Positions 55,618 through 64,000 of a stretch of DNA of 64,000 nucleotides are shown in pieces (within the stretch, counting starts at the first letter, position 1; each line of letters starts with the position of its first letter). Origin of the DNA: Blastomussa wellsi (lineage: Eukaryota; Cnidaria; Anthozoa; Scleractinia; Plerogyridae); NCBI GenBank assembly GCA_947652115.1, contig OX393564.1:16275324-16339323 (forward strand). Direction: 5' to 3'. The notes beneath the pieces were generated by a model that was not told the DNA's origin, searched no databases, and saw only the letters and a list, made by a program, of their open reading frames with translations. Position numbers and translations under genes: made by a program.

Positions 55618-58600
55618 CTAATGAACAATAACAAACACACGTCTTTCAGAAACCTCCAAAGAATAAAACCATGCCCTGGTTTAAAGCGGTTTTCGTTTAC
55701 CTTCTAAAGTTGGGTGCATTTTAAGTGTTGCCAACAGGCGAGTTCACGTTTTATTCCACGGTATTAAACTATCAAAGTCTCATAAGCAAAGTCGATGAAA
55801 GTCCTACATCTAGATGGTTTTCCAATGAAACTCCCTTATTGCTAACAAAAAGAATGCAAACTTGTAACGTTTGATGACGTGAACGCAATTGATTGAAAAA
55901 CTCGCACACAAAACATGCTGTTTTTCAACCAACCAGAAGCAAAGGAACTTGGTTTGCACGTGTTTTCCCGATTTCCCTGATTGGTTCTTTGCAACAATTG
56001 CGTTTGTTGTTATTTGTGAGATGGCATCACAGTTTTGGCATTAAACAACTTTATTTGTAAAGTAGTTCAGAGTCACACATACCTCAGCCTTTGACGCAGA
56101 CTCCTTAGAAACAGATGTTTGCCGAGAGCACGTCGCGTCCTTCTTCGGCTTTTCGGGATGCACGAAGATCACGTCAGTACGCACACAGCTTCGACCCTCT
56201 TCGCCGGTAATGACGCGCTTAAATCGAGGAGGGAGCGGTACAGGTCCAGGCACCTCAATTCTACTCCCGGCCGGCGAGCAGGAGCGGTTACTAGCCGCGT
56301 CGTCATTGTTGTTACTGCTATTGCTGCACACACTGCTGACATCATGGTCTGGAAGTACACTGTCCCTACCCCCAGTTGTGCTGCTAGTGTCACTGCCGTT
56401 ATCGTTCGCATCTTCATCAGAATCCTAAGAGGGTGGTATGAAGTACATTTAGAATTCCCCTCCAAATAAAAAGCGCAATATGGTCTTAATATACGTTCAG
56501 TGGTTCTCAATATACCTGAGCTTTCTTTCGCTTGTCTGTCGTTTGATTCTCTGGTGATTGATCTCGTCGACGCTTCTTTCCCTTCTTCACCTTGCCCTAT
56601 TAAACAGCATTTCAGTTTTTTCAGTATTTGTTGTTGTAGTGGTTAAGGTAAGGTGGAGTCTTCATACGAGCCAAGTGGCCAATCAGGCTGGAGCTTATCC
56701 CGGTTTCCGTAGCATGAAACGACAGAGAGTATTTCTACTCCCCCCCTGGATGGGATGCTAGTCATTAAAACGGAATTTGATCTTCAATTTTCGTTTCCAG
56801 GAAACTGCGGAAACCACGGATGAAGTTTAGGCGGTGTCACAGTGATATGTGTATCCCGTACAAATATCACTAGCGATATGTGTATCCACTCTAATATAGC
56901 GTCCAGTGATATGTGTATCTCCCATCCCCCTCCCCTCCAAAAAATAAATAATTACGGTTAACTCATATTACATGTAACTGGTTTTTAGGACGGAAATCGG
57001 TGAATACGGGTGATTTCATTCAAGGTAGTGACACTAAAAACCATTTTATTGCAACTGAATCGTCTATTCCAGAACTGTAAAGACACCACTCGTGTGTCCG
57101 ACAAATAAAACCAAATCGATTTCATGCCTTGGTTGATTCTCCAGCATAAAGGCAACCTTAAATAACAATTATTCCATGAGCCCGCGTTGGATATGAAGTG
57201 ATAAAATGACCAACGAGCGCGTAGCGCGAGTTGGTTATAATCACTTCATATCCAACAAGGGCGAATGGAATAATTGTTTTAGTAAATTCTCAAACCGGGT
57301 TTTGCCGCCGATTTTTATTTCCACAATTTTACAAAGCGTCCGGAAAGAGCATACAACTTCCAGTCACACGCGCCCCGACTCCCCCCATCACCTGATTATT
57401 ACATAACAAAAAGCTGAATGAAAGTGACAGCTACACAAACGACAATCTGTCGTCAACCTGTGGCGAAAACCAAGCTCGAATTATTTAACCGGTCAAATAC
57501 AAGGTGAACAGACTATTTTGGAAGTTTTCAAGTGTGAAGAAAGTGTTCAAAGTTTAGAAAGATTTTCCATGTGACGTAAAACTCCGACTTTTGGCTCATA
57601 GTCGGAGTTTTTTAGCCAATCAAAAAGCTAGAAATGCAATAGTCAGAGCTGAGAATATACTAAATGGCCAATGGGTAGTCTTCTTCTGGGCCATAGCCTG
57701 CGAGCAGGCTCCCAAGCGAGCCAAGCGTAGATCTCGCTCGCAAATTCGGCTTCCTTCGCTCGCCCAAATTTTCCCCAAATGTTCCCTATTGGAGAGCCTG
57801 TTCGCAGGCTATCTAGGCCAGTACGAAACATCAAACGATCTACTGCAAATATTATCGAATCGAAGTTGTCATTAAAACATATCCTTGGAAAACAAGAACT
57901 TCAAAATATAAACCCACAAATCATCTGCCACTCGTAGCTGCCATGTTTTCCTTGTAGCGTTTGAAGGCCCGACCAGGGAGACACGTATCACCAGTGATAT
58001 GAGTACGGGGATACACTTATCACTAGTGATATGAGTACGGGGATACACATATCACTGTGACACCGACATTCTTCCGGTTCAGGTAAAATACGGAAATGAC
58101 AACAATACGGAAACGAAAACCGAAAATCGAAGATCAAATTCCCTTTTAAAAATGTCTTCCGAAAACGAAAGATGAAAAAACGGAAATGACAATTGGAATT
58201 CTGTTGTACGAAGTCACGGGAAAACGAAAAACGAAACTACAAGTTCGAATTCCGTTTTCAATGTTGTAGGAAAACGGAAAACGAAACTGGAAGTTTGAAT
58301 TCCGTTTTCCCATGTCGCAGGAAAACGGTTGGCACTTGGGTACACGCATGCCTTGCGAGACAACAAACGGAAATGACAAATAGAATTCTGTTGTTTAAAG
58401 TCGTAGGAAAATGAAAAACAAAATTCCATCAAATTCCATTTTCAATGTAGAAGGAAAACGGAAAACAAAAATAAAATTTCGAATTCCCTTTTCCGATGGC
58501 GTAGGTAAACGAAAAGCAAAATTGGAAGTTCGAATTCCGTTTTCCCAAGTCGTAGGAAAACGGTTGGCACTAAGGTACACGCATTCTAGTCCATCACAGG

Positions 58601-61600
58601 GTTAACTGCCAGAATTAAATTTGCCATTTATACACCTGGGTGAGAGAGGCATTTTGTCTTGCCCAAGAACACGCAGAGACCCTGAGCAGGGCTTGAACCT
58701 GGAGTACCCTAACTATTAGGACGACTTGAAGAAAACACTGGAAACTTGCACAAACGTAGGTTTTTCCAATTACCTTCTTGAGTTTATCTTTGCCTCCACT
58801 GCTTCCAGTACTCGAAGTGCTACCACTCGACGGAGAAGGAGCTTTGTTTATCTTCGCTAATCTTCGGCTTCCTCCGGACGATTCACTCGTAGCTCCTAAA
58901 ACAAATTAATCAGAATTAGAAACCTGGATCACGATATAATCGTGCAAAATTTAAGCGCATTCTAAAAGTCTTTCTTGGTCAACTTACAGAGACAGAGGGA
59001 ATTAAGATACCACTTATTACGGAAACAGCCATCGGAACACTTCGCTAGCGTTTCTTTGAAGAAACAGCTGTGAACGGCTTTAGGAAATAAAAAAGGCATG
59101 CTGTTTTGTATAGACTCACAAAAATACACATATTCGAAAGCGCTGCGGAAAACTCAATATAGAACTAAAAGGCGTTTTTGACAAGTTCTGAAACGGCTGT
59201 GAAAATGCTGGTCTATGGTTCGTGCTTTCCCAATGGCTGCCGTTTTTCAGATTTCCGCTTTTGTTTGTTCAACCCTAAATAAATTTTAAAAAATGTCACG
59301 TTTCAAGTGCAAAGATATGAAAACACCTAGACAAATTTCTATCGTTCGTAAAAGAATGAGTAGCTGAACAGTTCGCCTTTCTGTTGAAGCAAAAATTAAG
59401 GACGCAATTTTAACTTCAATTCACGCGCGCACTTTACACGCACGTTTCGCGTAAGTCCCGCAACAAACTGACTTACCTTCGATGGGGCTAGCAGTTTTGT
59501 TTCGTCCAGATCTTAACGTTGTTTGGACTGGAGGTATGGCTCTTCTGCTGCGCAGAGCAAGTTTGCCATTCACCATGTATCCATCTTCATCTCTTAGTTC
59601 CCTCTCTACGACAACCTTGAACATGTACGGGGGCGGCTCGCGTGTTTCATCTATCGCGGGAAGCTTTCCGTATTTCTTGTAGTAAATCCGGCAGTCGTCG
59701 CACAAAATAACCTTGTTTTGACTGCCATGATGCCAGCTGCGAGATTCGGTCGTGTAGCAATGTCGGCAGCAGTACAACCTGAAAGTACGAAAACAACATG
59801 TATTGCTAAATAGAAAACTTCAACTTAAAGTAGTTAACGCGCGAGACCAAAAAATAAAGACGTAATCGGCACGCGGTATATGCGCGAGGCGTGGAAGCCA
59901 CGCGTGAACACACGAAGAAGGGATGCAATACACAGAAAGCGACTGCAACCAACCTTAAATCTTTTTCACTGTCATCGCTATCATAGTCATCTTCACTGCA
60001 CGAGCTAAGATCAACTACGGGAAAAAAGACCAAATGAGTATGCAAACCTTTTACATTCTACTCAAAATTAAGGCCACTACTTACAACGGCAACAACTGAG
60101 ATCTAATCTGCCTACTTACCAAATTCACTGACAATGTTTTTGGATGACCTTGGAAGTGCTTTGCGCCTAAGAACGTTATGTCTGCGGCGTCTGTGTGGCC
60201 GGGAGCTCAGTGCTGTGGGAGTCTTTTTCCAGGTGTAATAATACTCTACAAGCTCTCCCTGTTGGTCAAAAGTAAAGAACGTCAAGATGACAAGGAACAA
60301 AAAGGTTGTGAATGTATTAAAGCAACAGCAATGAACGAAAACAAAGAACTATGCAGACAAAGATTTTTTAATACCGTTTCTTTGTGAGAGAGAAGTTCCT
60401 TCTTGATCTTGTAGAAGTTCTTTCCATATTGTCTCAGTCCCTTCACAAACTTTTTCTAAAGAAAAACAAGCATTAATTGGTTGATGTCTAAAATCTAGAA
60501 ATGTAAAAAAATGTAAATGTTACTTATAGTGGTCATACACAAAGGAAACAAATATTTCAAATGAATGCAACATAGTTAAAACTCCCAGCTGGTAAGAGGC
60601 AGACCAGCTGGTTATGTATAAGGCATGAACAAGGATTTGAACTTGGGACTGCCGAGAAACAAATCCCACTTGTGACAGGATGGAGACCTTGAACCTGGGA
60701 TCTCCGGATTACAACACCAGCGCCCTAAACCACTCGGTCACGCTGCCTCCTAAGAATGAAACTAGAGAATCAACATTTCTCTTCACAAAAAGCCATTCTC
60801 CCGTACATTCACCATAAGCAGTAACAGTGCCCACTCATAAATAATATTATTACCGTTTCATCATCTGACCATTTCTTTTCAAGTTCCTTGGGGTAGGGCT
60901 TCTTCACAAGGGCTTGTAAAGCTTTGGCTGCATCATAATTATTCTGATGAAGCTAAGAACAAACAAAGACATTCTGGTCAATCAATTCAAATATTCAGTT
61001 CAGCCCATTAGTTCTTTGGGGCACATGAGGGGGACAATTCTCTGCAACAAGTCCCACAGGCAAGTCCCTTTGCTTAAACTACATTTTCATTTTTGGTAAA
61101 AAAAATTTAGTCACAGAATTTGGTCCCTATGGCATGTCCAGCACTTTCAAACTCAGCAGACATGAAGGGGCATGTATCCTGTAACTTGTCCCCTCAGGGG
61201 TGGATCCAAGGGGAGGGTGCAGGGGGTGCACACCCCTCCGCTGAGATGACCTGCAACTTTCTAATATAACTAGTATTCTGCTTACATCACCCATCAATTA
61301 CGCATTCCTTAGTGGTGCACAACCTCCTAAGAAAAATTCTGGATCCACTCTTGCCCCTCTTGTGGAAGCTCTTCAAGGAACTGCTCAATCTCATCCCCAG
61401 GGCCTGCCTTTTGCTTGGCCATCACCAAGAAGATAGACAAGACTATTCCCGCAGACCTTTCCTTTTGCATGCCTATAAGTTAAACAACTCACCACATTAA
61501 GTGCATTGCTCGTTGTGGCATCCTGAGACACAGCACTGTAGCCATCTTCCGGTGAACCACCATTACACATGCCAGCATACTGTGCCATACTCCTACAGCA

Positions 61601-63611
61601 CACAATAACAATTATTGCAGCTTAATTCCAGGGACAAAACACCTTTCCAACAAAACAAAGTACTTCTTAAGCAATTTAAAATAACAGCTAGTTTTTCCAT
61701 TTACCTGGCAGCACGTAGATACATCATCAACTCATAATCGTCAAGACACGGATTCCACACCTGATGAGAAAATAAAAGGTTAAGAAAATCAAAACGAAAA
61801 GATCAGCACCAGACTCTGGTTTTCACGGCATGAAGCGTGGATGGGATGGTCGTCCATTTCAGGTGACTCCCTGGCAGGCTGCCTCAACATTATTTTCTAC
61901 ATTTGCAGCGAGAGGCACTGTGACAGTAAGGGGGCAGCGTGACTGAGTGGTTACTAGCAAGGAAAGCAAACCACAATAGTATGTTTCCCCACTGTCTTAG
62001 ATAACAATTTACTAAACCATTATTTTTGGTTTTCCTTCAAGTAGAGCCAAGATTTAGCTTTTTTGAAGTGCTGCCCTTTTACGCACACAACAAAAGTCCC
62101 CAGGATACAACACATTAACAATAAAGCTGAGTAAACTAGAAAAAAATCCATACCAGATCCTCCCTTGGCTTTTCCATTTCCTCTGATCCATTCACAGGAT
62201 ATGGACAACATTCAGGGAGTGTTGCCTGTAAAAATAAACCACTGATTTTAATATGCTGAGGGTGCTGAGGATATACCCGCCAACTTTTTCAGAGTCGAAG
62301 GCACGAGACTTCCATAAGGGGTTCGAAGAAGACCCAACCATAATATTATCTGAAGTCATCCGAAGGCTTCCAAAGACGTTCTGAGCATTTACAAAGGCAG
62401 TCCAAAGATTTCTGGGTCCCAGAAACAAGATGCATTTTGTCAAAAACTACTCCATTGTAATTCAGACAATTCGGCAGACATACTATCACTTACAAATACT
62501 TAATTCTTAATACTATAATTCATGGCTTATCATTTAGGAATGAAAAATTGGTCCATCAGCGTGAGATGGATGTTTACAAGCAAAGAAGACATCTTTCTTT
62601 ACCTGGTGGCTGACTCCAACTCTTATTTCACCTTTTGTATTTGCCAACCTCCTGGATCAGAAAAAAGGACACATGCTTTAAGTTTGGCAATTACATTTAA
62701 AAAAACATTTGCAACACAGAACATCTAGTCCATTATAAATAATCTTTTTATAAAGGATTGTTTTCAATAAGCAACCAGCTTTGTCTATTTGTCAAATCAT
62801 AACAAGCTTGATCTTGATTTCACATCCTGACCTATTTTTCTAAACATACCTTGTCTCTGGGTTATAACCAAGCACGTAGAAAAAGCAATCATCTTTCTGT
62901 ATGTATCCTTTCACTGAATCTGTGATCTCCACAAATGGTCGCACTTTGCACTTTCCCCTAAAACAGACATAAGATACGTTATAAGTTATTAAAACAAACC
63001 TGGTAAACATGCTTCTATTTTGAGTTGTTTTTTTTTTCAATCCAGTAAAATTTTTATTTCCCCCTTTTCCAGACAATAATGAATTCGAGACAATTAATAA
63101 TAAAATCAAACTGGTTTCAAACAAGTTAACCAACGATAAATTTAGACCAAAAACATACATCAAATAACAACAAAATCCTTTAAGATACATGAACAAACTT
63201 AATATGCACGAGATAAAAATGCAGTATTTTTAGGAAACTGGAAATACTATTTCTCAAGCAATGAAAAAAATTGAATAATTTGCAGCTGCCTCATTTCTTG
63301 CTGTATTTTATACGATTTTTAGGATCAATGTATGTACGGTGCTTCACAAACATTTTTAACTCAAACATGACTACAGACAGCTTAGCAGGAAACAGCTATA
63401 CATAAATAATAACATTTTTTAAAATATGAATAGACAGGATTGTTATCAGTTTCAGTGGATGCAGGCTGTTGCAATTAAACAAAATACGTTTGAAATATGA
63501 ATGTTATTGTAACTCACTTAAGTGCAGAAGCAGGATACACGTCCGTCGCATCTGAAATAAACAATTCCCGCTCCTTGACAGCAACATCCTCAAGGATATG
63601 GTCACCAGAAC
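54538..63611 (-). CDS. RERE: Atrophin/RERE-like co-repressor, 15 exons, 5' end missing
   Basis: Minus-strand exons in transcription order: 63518-63611, 62850-62957, 62603-62651, 62154-62225, 61705-61760, 61493-61592, 60854-60952, 60375-60455, 60120-60258, 59954-60014, 59477-59778, 58774-58895, 56516-56596, 56083-56424, 54538-55617. All GT-AG and phase-consistent, giving 927 residues. Order matches RERE: end of the BAH domain ([18 protein letters not shown]), ELM2 ([10 protein letters not shown] ... [20 protein letters not shown]), SANT ([20 protein letters not shown] ... YYYTWKKTP), acidic [16 protein letters not shown], a GATA-type zinc finger (CRHC ... CDDC), NLS-rich linkers, and an atrophin-type C-terminus with [18 protein letters not shown] is a nuclear receptor/HDAC co-repressor. 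The region after the zinc finger is about 640 residues, shorter than in human RERE (about 1,000), and no Arg-Glu dipeptide runs are visible. The N-terminus and most of the BAH domain lie outside or are not recognised. Confidence 0.94.
56083..56424 (-). CDS. RERE: RERE exon 14
   Basis: 114 codons, [20 protein letters not shown] and an Asn/Ser-rich stretch, then a proline patch ([13 protein letters not shown]) and a Lys-rich end. Phase 0 on both sides; acceptor CTCTTAG, donor GAG|GTATGT. Confidence 0.85.
56516..56596 (-). CDS. RERE: RERE exon 13: basic nuclear-signal exon
   Basis: 27 codons, [20 protein letters not shown] then DKRKKAQ. Looks like a bipartite nuclear localisation signal. Parallels the SNKRQREK / SSKKTKTQ segment of human RERE. 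Confidence 0.85.
56832..58065. mobile_element. 1.23-kb element with multiplied terminal repeats
   Basis: CGGTGTCACAGTGATATGTG then TATCCCGTAC at the left pairs with GTACGGGGATACACATATCA then CTGTGACACCG at the right. The AGTGATATG(T/A)GTA unit is repeated three times at each end. It hosts a TAGCCTGCG miniature element (57694-57811) and two hairpins (about 57192-57260 and 57569-57612). No transposase frame. Confidence 0.75.
57694..57811. mobile_element. Miniature TAGCCTGCG...CGCAGGCTA element, 118 bp
   Basis: TAGCCTGCGAGCAGGCTC and GAGAGCCTGTTCGCAGGCTA form the ends; the interior has GCGAGCCAAGCG and TTCGCTCGCCC. Same ends as 30631-30740. Confidence 0.68.
58085..58585. repeat. Tandem repeat of GAAAACGGAAAACGAAA units
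   Basis: Units of about 60 bp contain GGAAAACGGAAAACGAAA, then AAGTTCGAATTCCGTTTTCC and a GTCGTAG-like end. A longer block ending GGAAAACGGTTGGCACT then GGTACACGCAT occurs twice (about 58187-58354 and 58369-58585). Because the unit is partly self-complementary (GAATTC core), long open frames appear on both strands; these are not genes. Confidence 0.78.
58590..58720 (-). repeat. SINE body fragment
   Basis: CTAGTCCATCACAGGGTTAA, CCATTTATACACCTGGGTG and CTTGCCCAAGAACACGCAG match the reverse complement of the 29586 SINE; GGCTTGAACCTGGAGTACCC may be its B-box side. Confidence 0.65.
58774..58895 (-). CDS. RERE: RERE exon 12
   Basis: 40 codons after the split Gly: [20 protein letters not shown] then a Ser/Gly run and KDKLKK. 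Low-complexity linker; support is from splice signals and phase (1 in, 0 out). Confidence 0.78.
59477..59778 (-). CDS. RERE: RERE exon 11: GATA-type zinc finger
   Basis: Starts with the split Arg then [18 protein letters not shown]; Cys pairs are CRHC and CDDC with 18 residues between, followed by [14 protein letters not shown], all strongly RERE-like. After it [11 protein letters not shown] and [12 protein letters not shown] match the order in human RERE (PPPFMFK, STLRSGRKK). The finger is intact and should bind zinc; in this family it may serve as a protein or DNA contact. Confidence 0.95.
60120..60258 (-). CDS. RERE: RERE exon 9: end of SANT domain
   Basis: [20 protein letters not shown] followed by [13 protein letters not shown], nearly identical in order to human RERE. 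Ends phase 1 before the acidic exon 59954-60014 ([18 protein letters not shown]). Confidence 0.94.
60375..60455 (-). CDS. RERE: RERE exon 8: SANT core
   Basis: 27 codons: [20 protein letters not shown] then LLSHKET. With the preceding exon (KKWSDDET) it makes the SANT helices that contact HDACs in this family. Confidence 0.94.
60625..60752 (-). repeat. tRNA-like SINE head, reverse orientation
   Basis: On the minus strand GGAGGCAGCGTGACCGAGTG then GTTTAGGGCGCTGG resembles a tRNA-Leu A-box arm, and GATCCCAGGTTCAAGGTCTC a B box. No complete cloverleaf closes. A second head with GGGGGCAGCGTGACTGAGTG is at about 61930 on the plus strand, after body-like words at 61840-61920. Confidence 0.62.
60854..60952 (-). 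CDS. RERE: RERE exon 7: end of ELM2, start of SANT
   Basis: 33 codons: [20 protein letters not shown] then [13 protein letters not shown]. Matches the conserved human LHESGYDAGKALQRLVKKP ... TEDE segment. Confidence 0.94.
61198..61313 (-). repeat. Dispersed repeat, reverse copy
   Basis: Reverse complement of the 40985-41110 repeat: GAGGGTGCAGGGGGTGC, GATGACCTGCAACTTTCTAA, TTCTGCTTACATCACCC, CATTCCTTAGTGG. Lies in a RERE intron. Confidence 0.68.
61493..61592 (-). CDS. RERE: RERE exon 6: ELM2
   Basis: [20 protein letters not shown] then [13 protein letters not shown], closely matching human RERE. With exons 62603-62651, 62154-62225 and 61705-61760 it completes the ELM2 motif that recruits HDAC1/2. 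Confidence 0.94.
61705..61760 (-). CDS. RERE: RERE exon 5: ELM2 core
   Basis: [18 protein letters not shown]; small exon of 56 bases, phase 0 in, 2 out. Confidence 0.9.
62154..62225 (-). CDS. RERE: RERE exon 4: ELM2
   Basis: 24 codons, [20 protein letters not shown] then REDL. Aligns with the human AKLPDLQPFPS... segment but is diverged after LPE. Acceptor TTTACAG, donor CTG|GTATGG. Confidence 0.85.
62603..62651 (-). CDS. RERE: RERE exon 3
   Basis: A 49-base exon: [16 protein letters not shown], matching human RLNSTQGEIRVGPSHQ. Acceptor CTGATCCAG, donor CAG|GTAAAG. Confidence 0.92.
62850..62957 (-). CDS. RERE: RERE exon 2 in the window: end of BAH
   Basis: [20 protein letters not shown] then [16 protein letters not shown], matching human GKCNISHFSDI...[14 protein letters not shown]. 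Confidence 0.93.
63518..63611 (-). CDS. RERE: RERE first recognised exon: BAH
   Basis: [20 protein letters not shown] then [11 protein letters not shown], aligned with human [30 protein letters not shown]. It needs one base from an upstream exon (phase 1), which I could not place between here and 64000. Confidence 0.9.
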
Positions 63612-64000
63612 CTAAATTATAATTTTCAAATGTCAGCTGCTTCACTCTTTGAGCCCACAATTACAAGTCAGCAAGTACAATATTCCTGTGAGCAAGTTTT
63701 TGTGATAAGCAAATTTGCCATACCTAAAAGCGGAGCTCAATTTTATTTTGCTGGTTCTTTTAAAATAGCTTGTGAAAATACTCTCACAAAAAATGCTGTC
63801 ATTGAAGTTACAGCTTTGTTTATGCAACTACTTAATAGGAGAGATTCCATAGGCGAAACATCCACCCCAGAATTTTGCCGAGGATGATCATGAAAAACAG
63901 TTGTACGACGTTTTCCTTTCTAAGGAGAACACAGGCAGTAATTTTGACTAATTTCAGTAAAAATTGCACAAACTGTCCAGGTTGGTGGTACAGATCATAG

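Larger units (their letters stand above)
56765..58150. mobile_element. Outer inverted repeat disrupted by another element
   Basis: AAAACGGAATTTGATCTTCA and ATTTTCGTTTCC at the left mirror GAAAACCGAAAATCGAAGATC and AATTCCCTTTTAAA at the right. The arms are separated by the 56832-58065 element, so this looks like one repeat split by a later insertion. Exact boundaries are uncertain. Confidence 0.55.
56597..58773 (-). other. RERE: RERE intron with nested element and local tandem repeat
   Basis: 2.2 kb filled almost wholly by repeats: a SINE scrap (56738-56762), an outer inverted repeat (56765-58150) hosting the element at 56832-58065, the GAAAACG tandem at 58085-58585, and a SINE body (58590-58720). 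Confidence 0.75.

Noticed and set aside
58146..58605. Frames on both strands of the GAAAACG tandem as genes
   Set aside because: They repeat the same low-complexity motif and result from the stop-poor, self-complementary unit.
63860..63915. Minus-strand KGKRRTTVFHDHPRQNSG as the preceding BAH exon of RERE
   Set aside because: It follows a good acceptor (GTTCTCCTTAG), but the nearby GT donors end in phase 0 while the next exon needs one carried base, and similarity to the BAH segment is weak.
1..64000. CRISPR arrays, bacterial operons, rRNA genes or viral genes
   Set aside because: No regularly spaced direct repeats, no ribosomal RNA signatures, and no recognisable viral or reverse transcriptase frames were seen; all confident genes are spliced animal genes.

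Overview
This is eukaryotic nuclear DNA. Coding exons are short and phase-compatible, separated by AT-rich introns with GT-AG borders, and the introns are full of small terminal-inverted-repeat elements and tRNA-derived SINE pieces. Gene content (AFAP-like PH-domain scaffold, GH56 hyaluronidase, glucuronyl C5-epimerase, atrophin/RERE) is animal. The intron-rich, vertebrate-like gene structures and the style of repeat suggest a cnidarian, probably an anthozoan such as a stony coral. That taxon is inference; no marker in the window fixes it.

Layout: (1) 803-19079, plus strand: a ten-exon gene for a predicted 2,510-residue AFAP-like protein with six PH domains. The last four lie in one uninterrupted 4.96-kb terminal exon that also encodes a roughly 900-residue acidic tail. 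(2) 19080-23214: intergenic, holding a nested transposon whose empty site can be read in a second copy elsewhere in the window, and a 454-bp foldback element. (3) 23215-31143, plus strand: a six-exon hyaluronidase (627 aa) with the catalytic DxE motif and a C-terminal membrane anchor. (4) 31144-34605: intergenic. (5) 34606-49804, plus strand: D-glucuronyl C5-epimerase in two exons (606 aa) separated by a 13.4-kb intron packed with transposon remnants, one nested inside another. (6) 49805-54537: intergenic repeats, then the 3' UTR of the next gene. (7) 54538 to beyond 63611, minus strand: fifteen exons of an atrophin/RERE co-repressor (end of BAH, ELM2, SANT, GATA zinc finger, histidine-rich atrophin C-terminus). 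Its 5' end lies beyond the right edge or is not recognised.

Functionally, the two middle genes both act on glycosaminoglycans (one cleaves them, one epimerises uronic acid in heparan sulfate). The left gene is a probable actin/membrane/tyrosine-kinase scaffold and the right gene a chromatin co-repressor. Nothing suggests they act as one pathway. All exon joins were worked out by reading splice sites and phases by eye; no alignment or transcript data were available.
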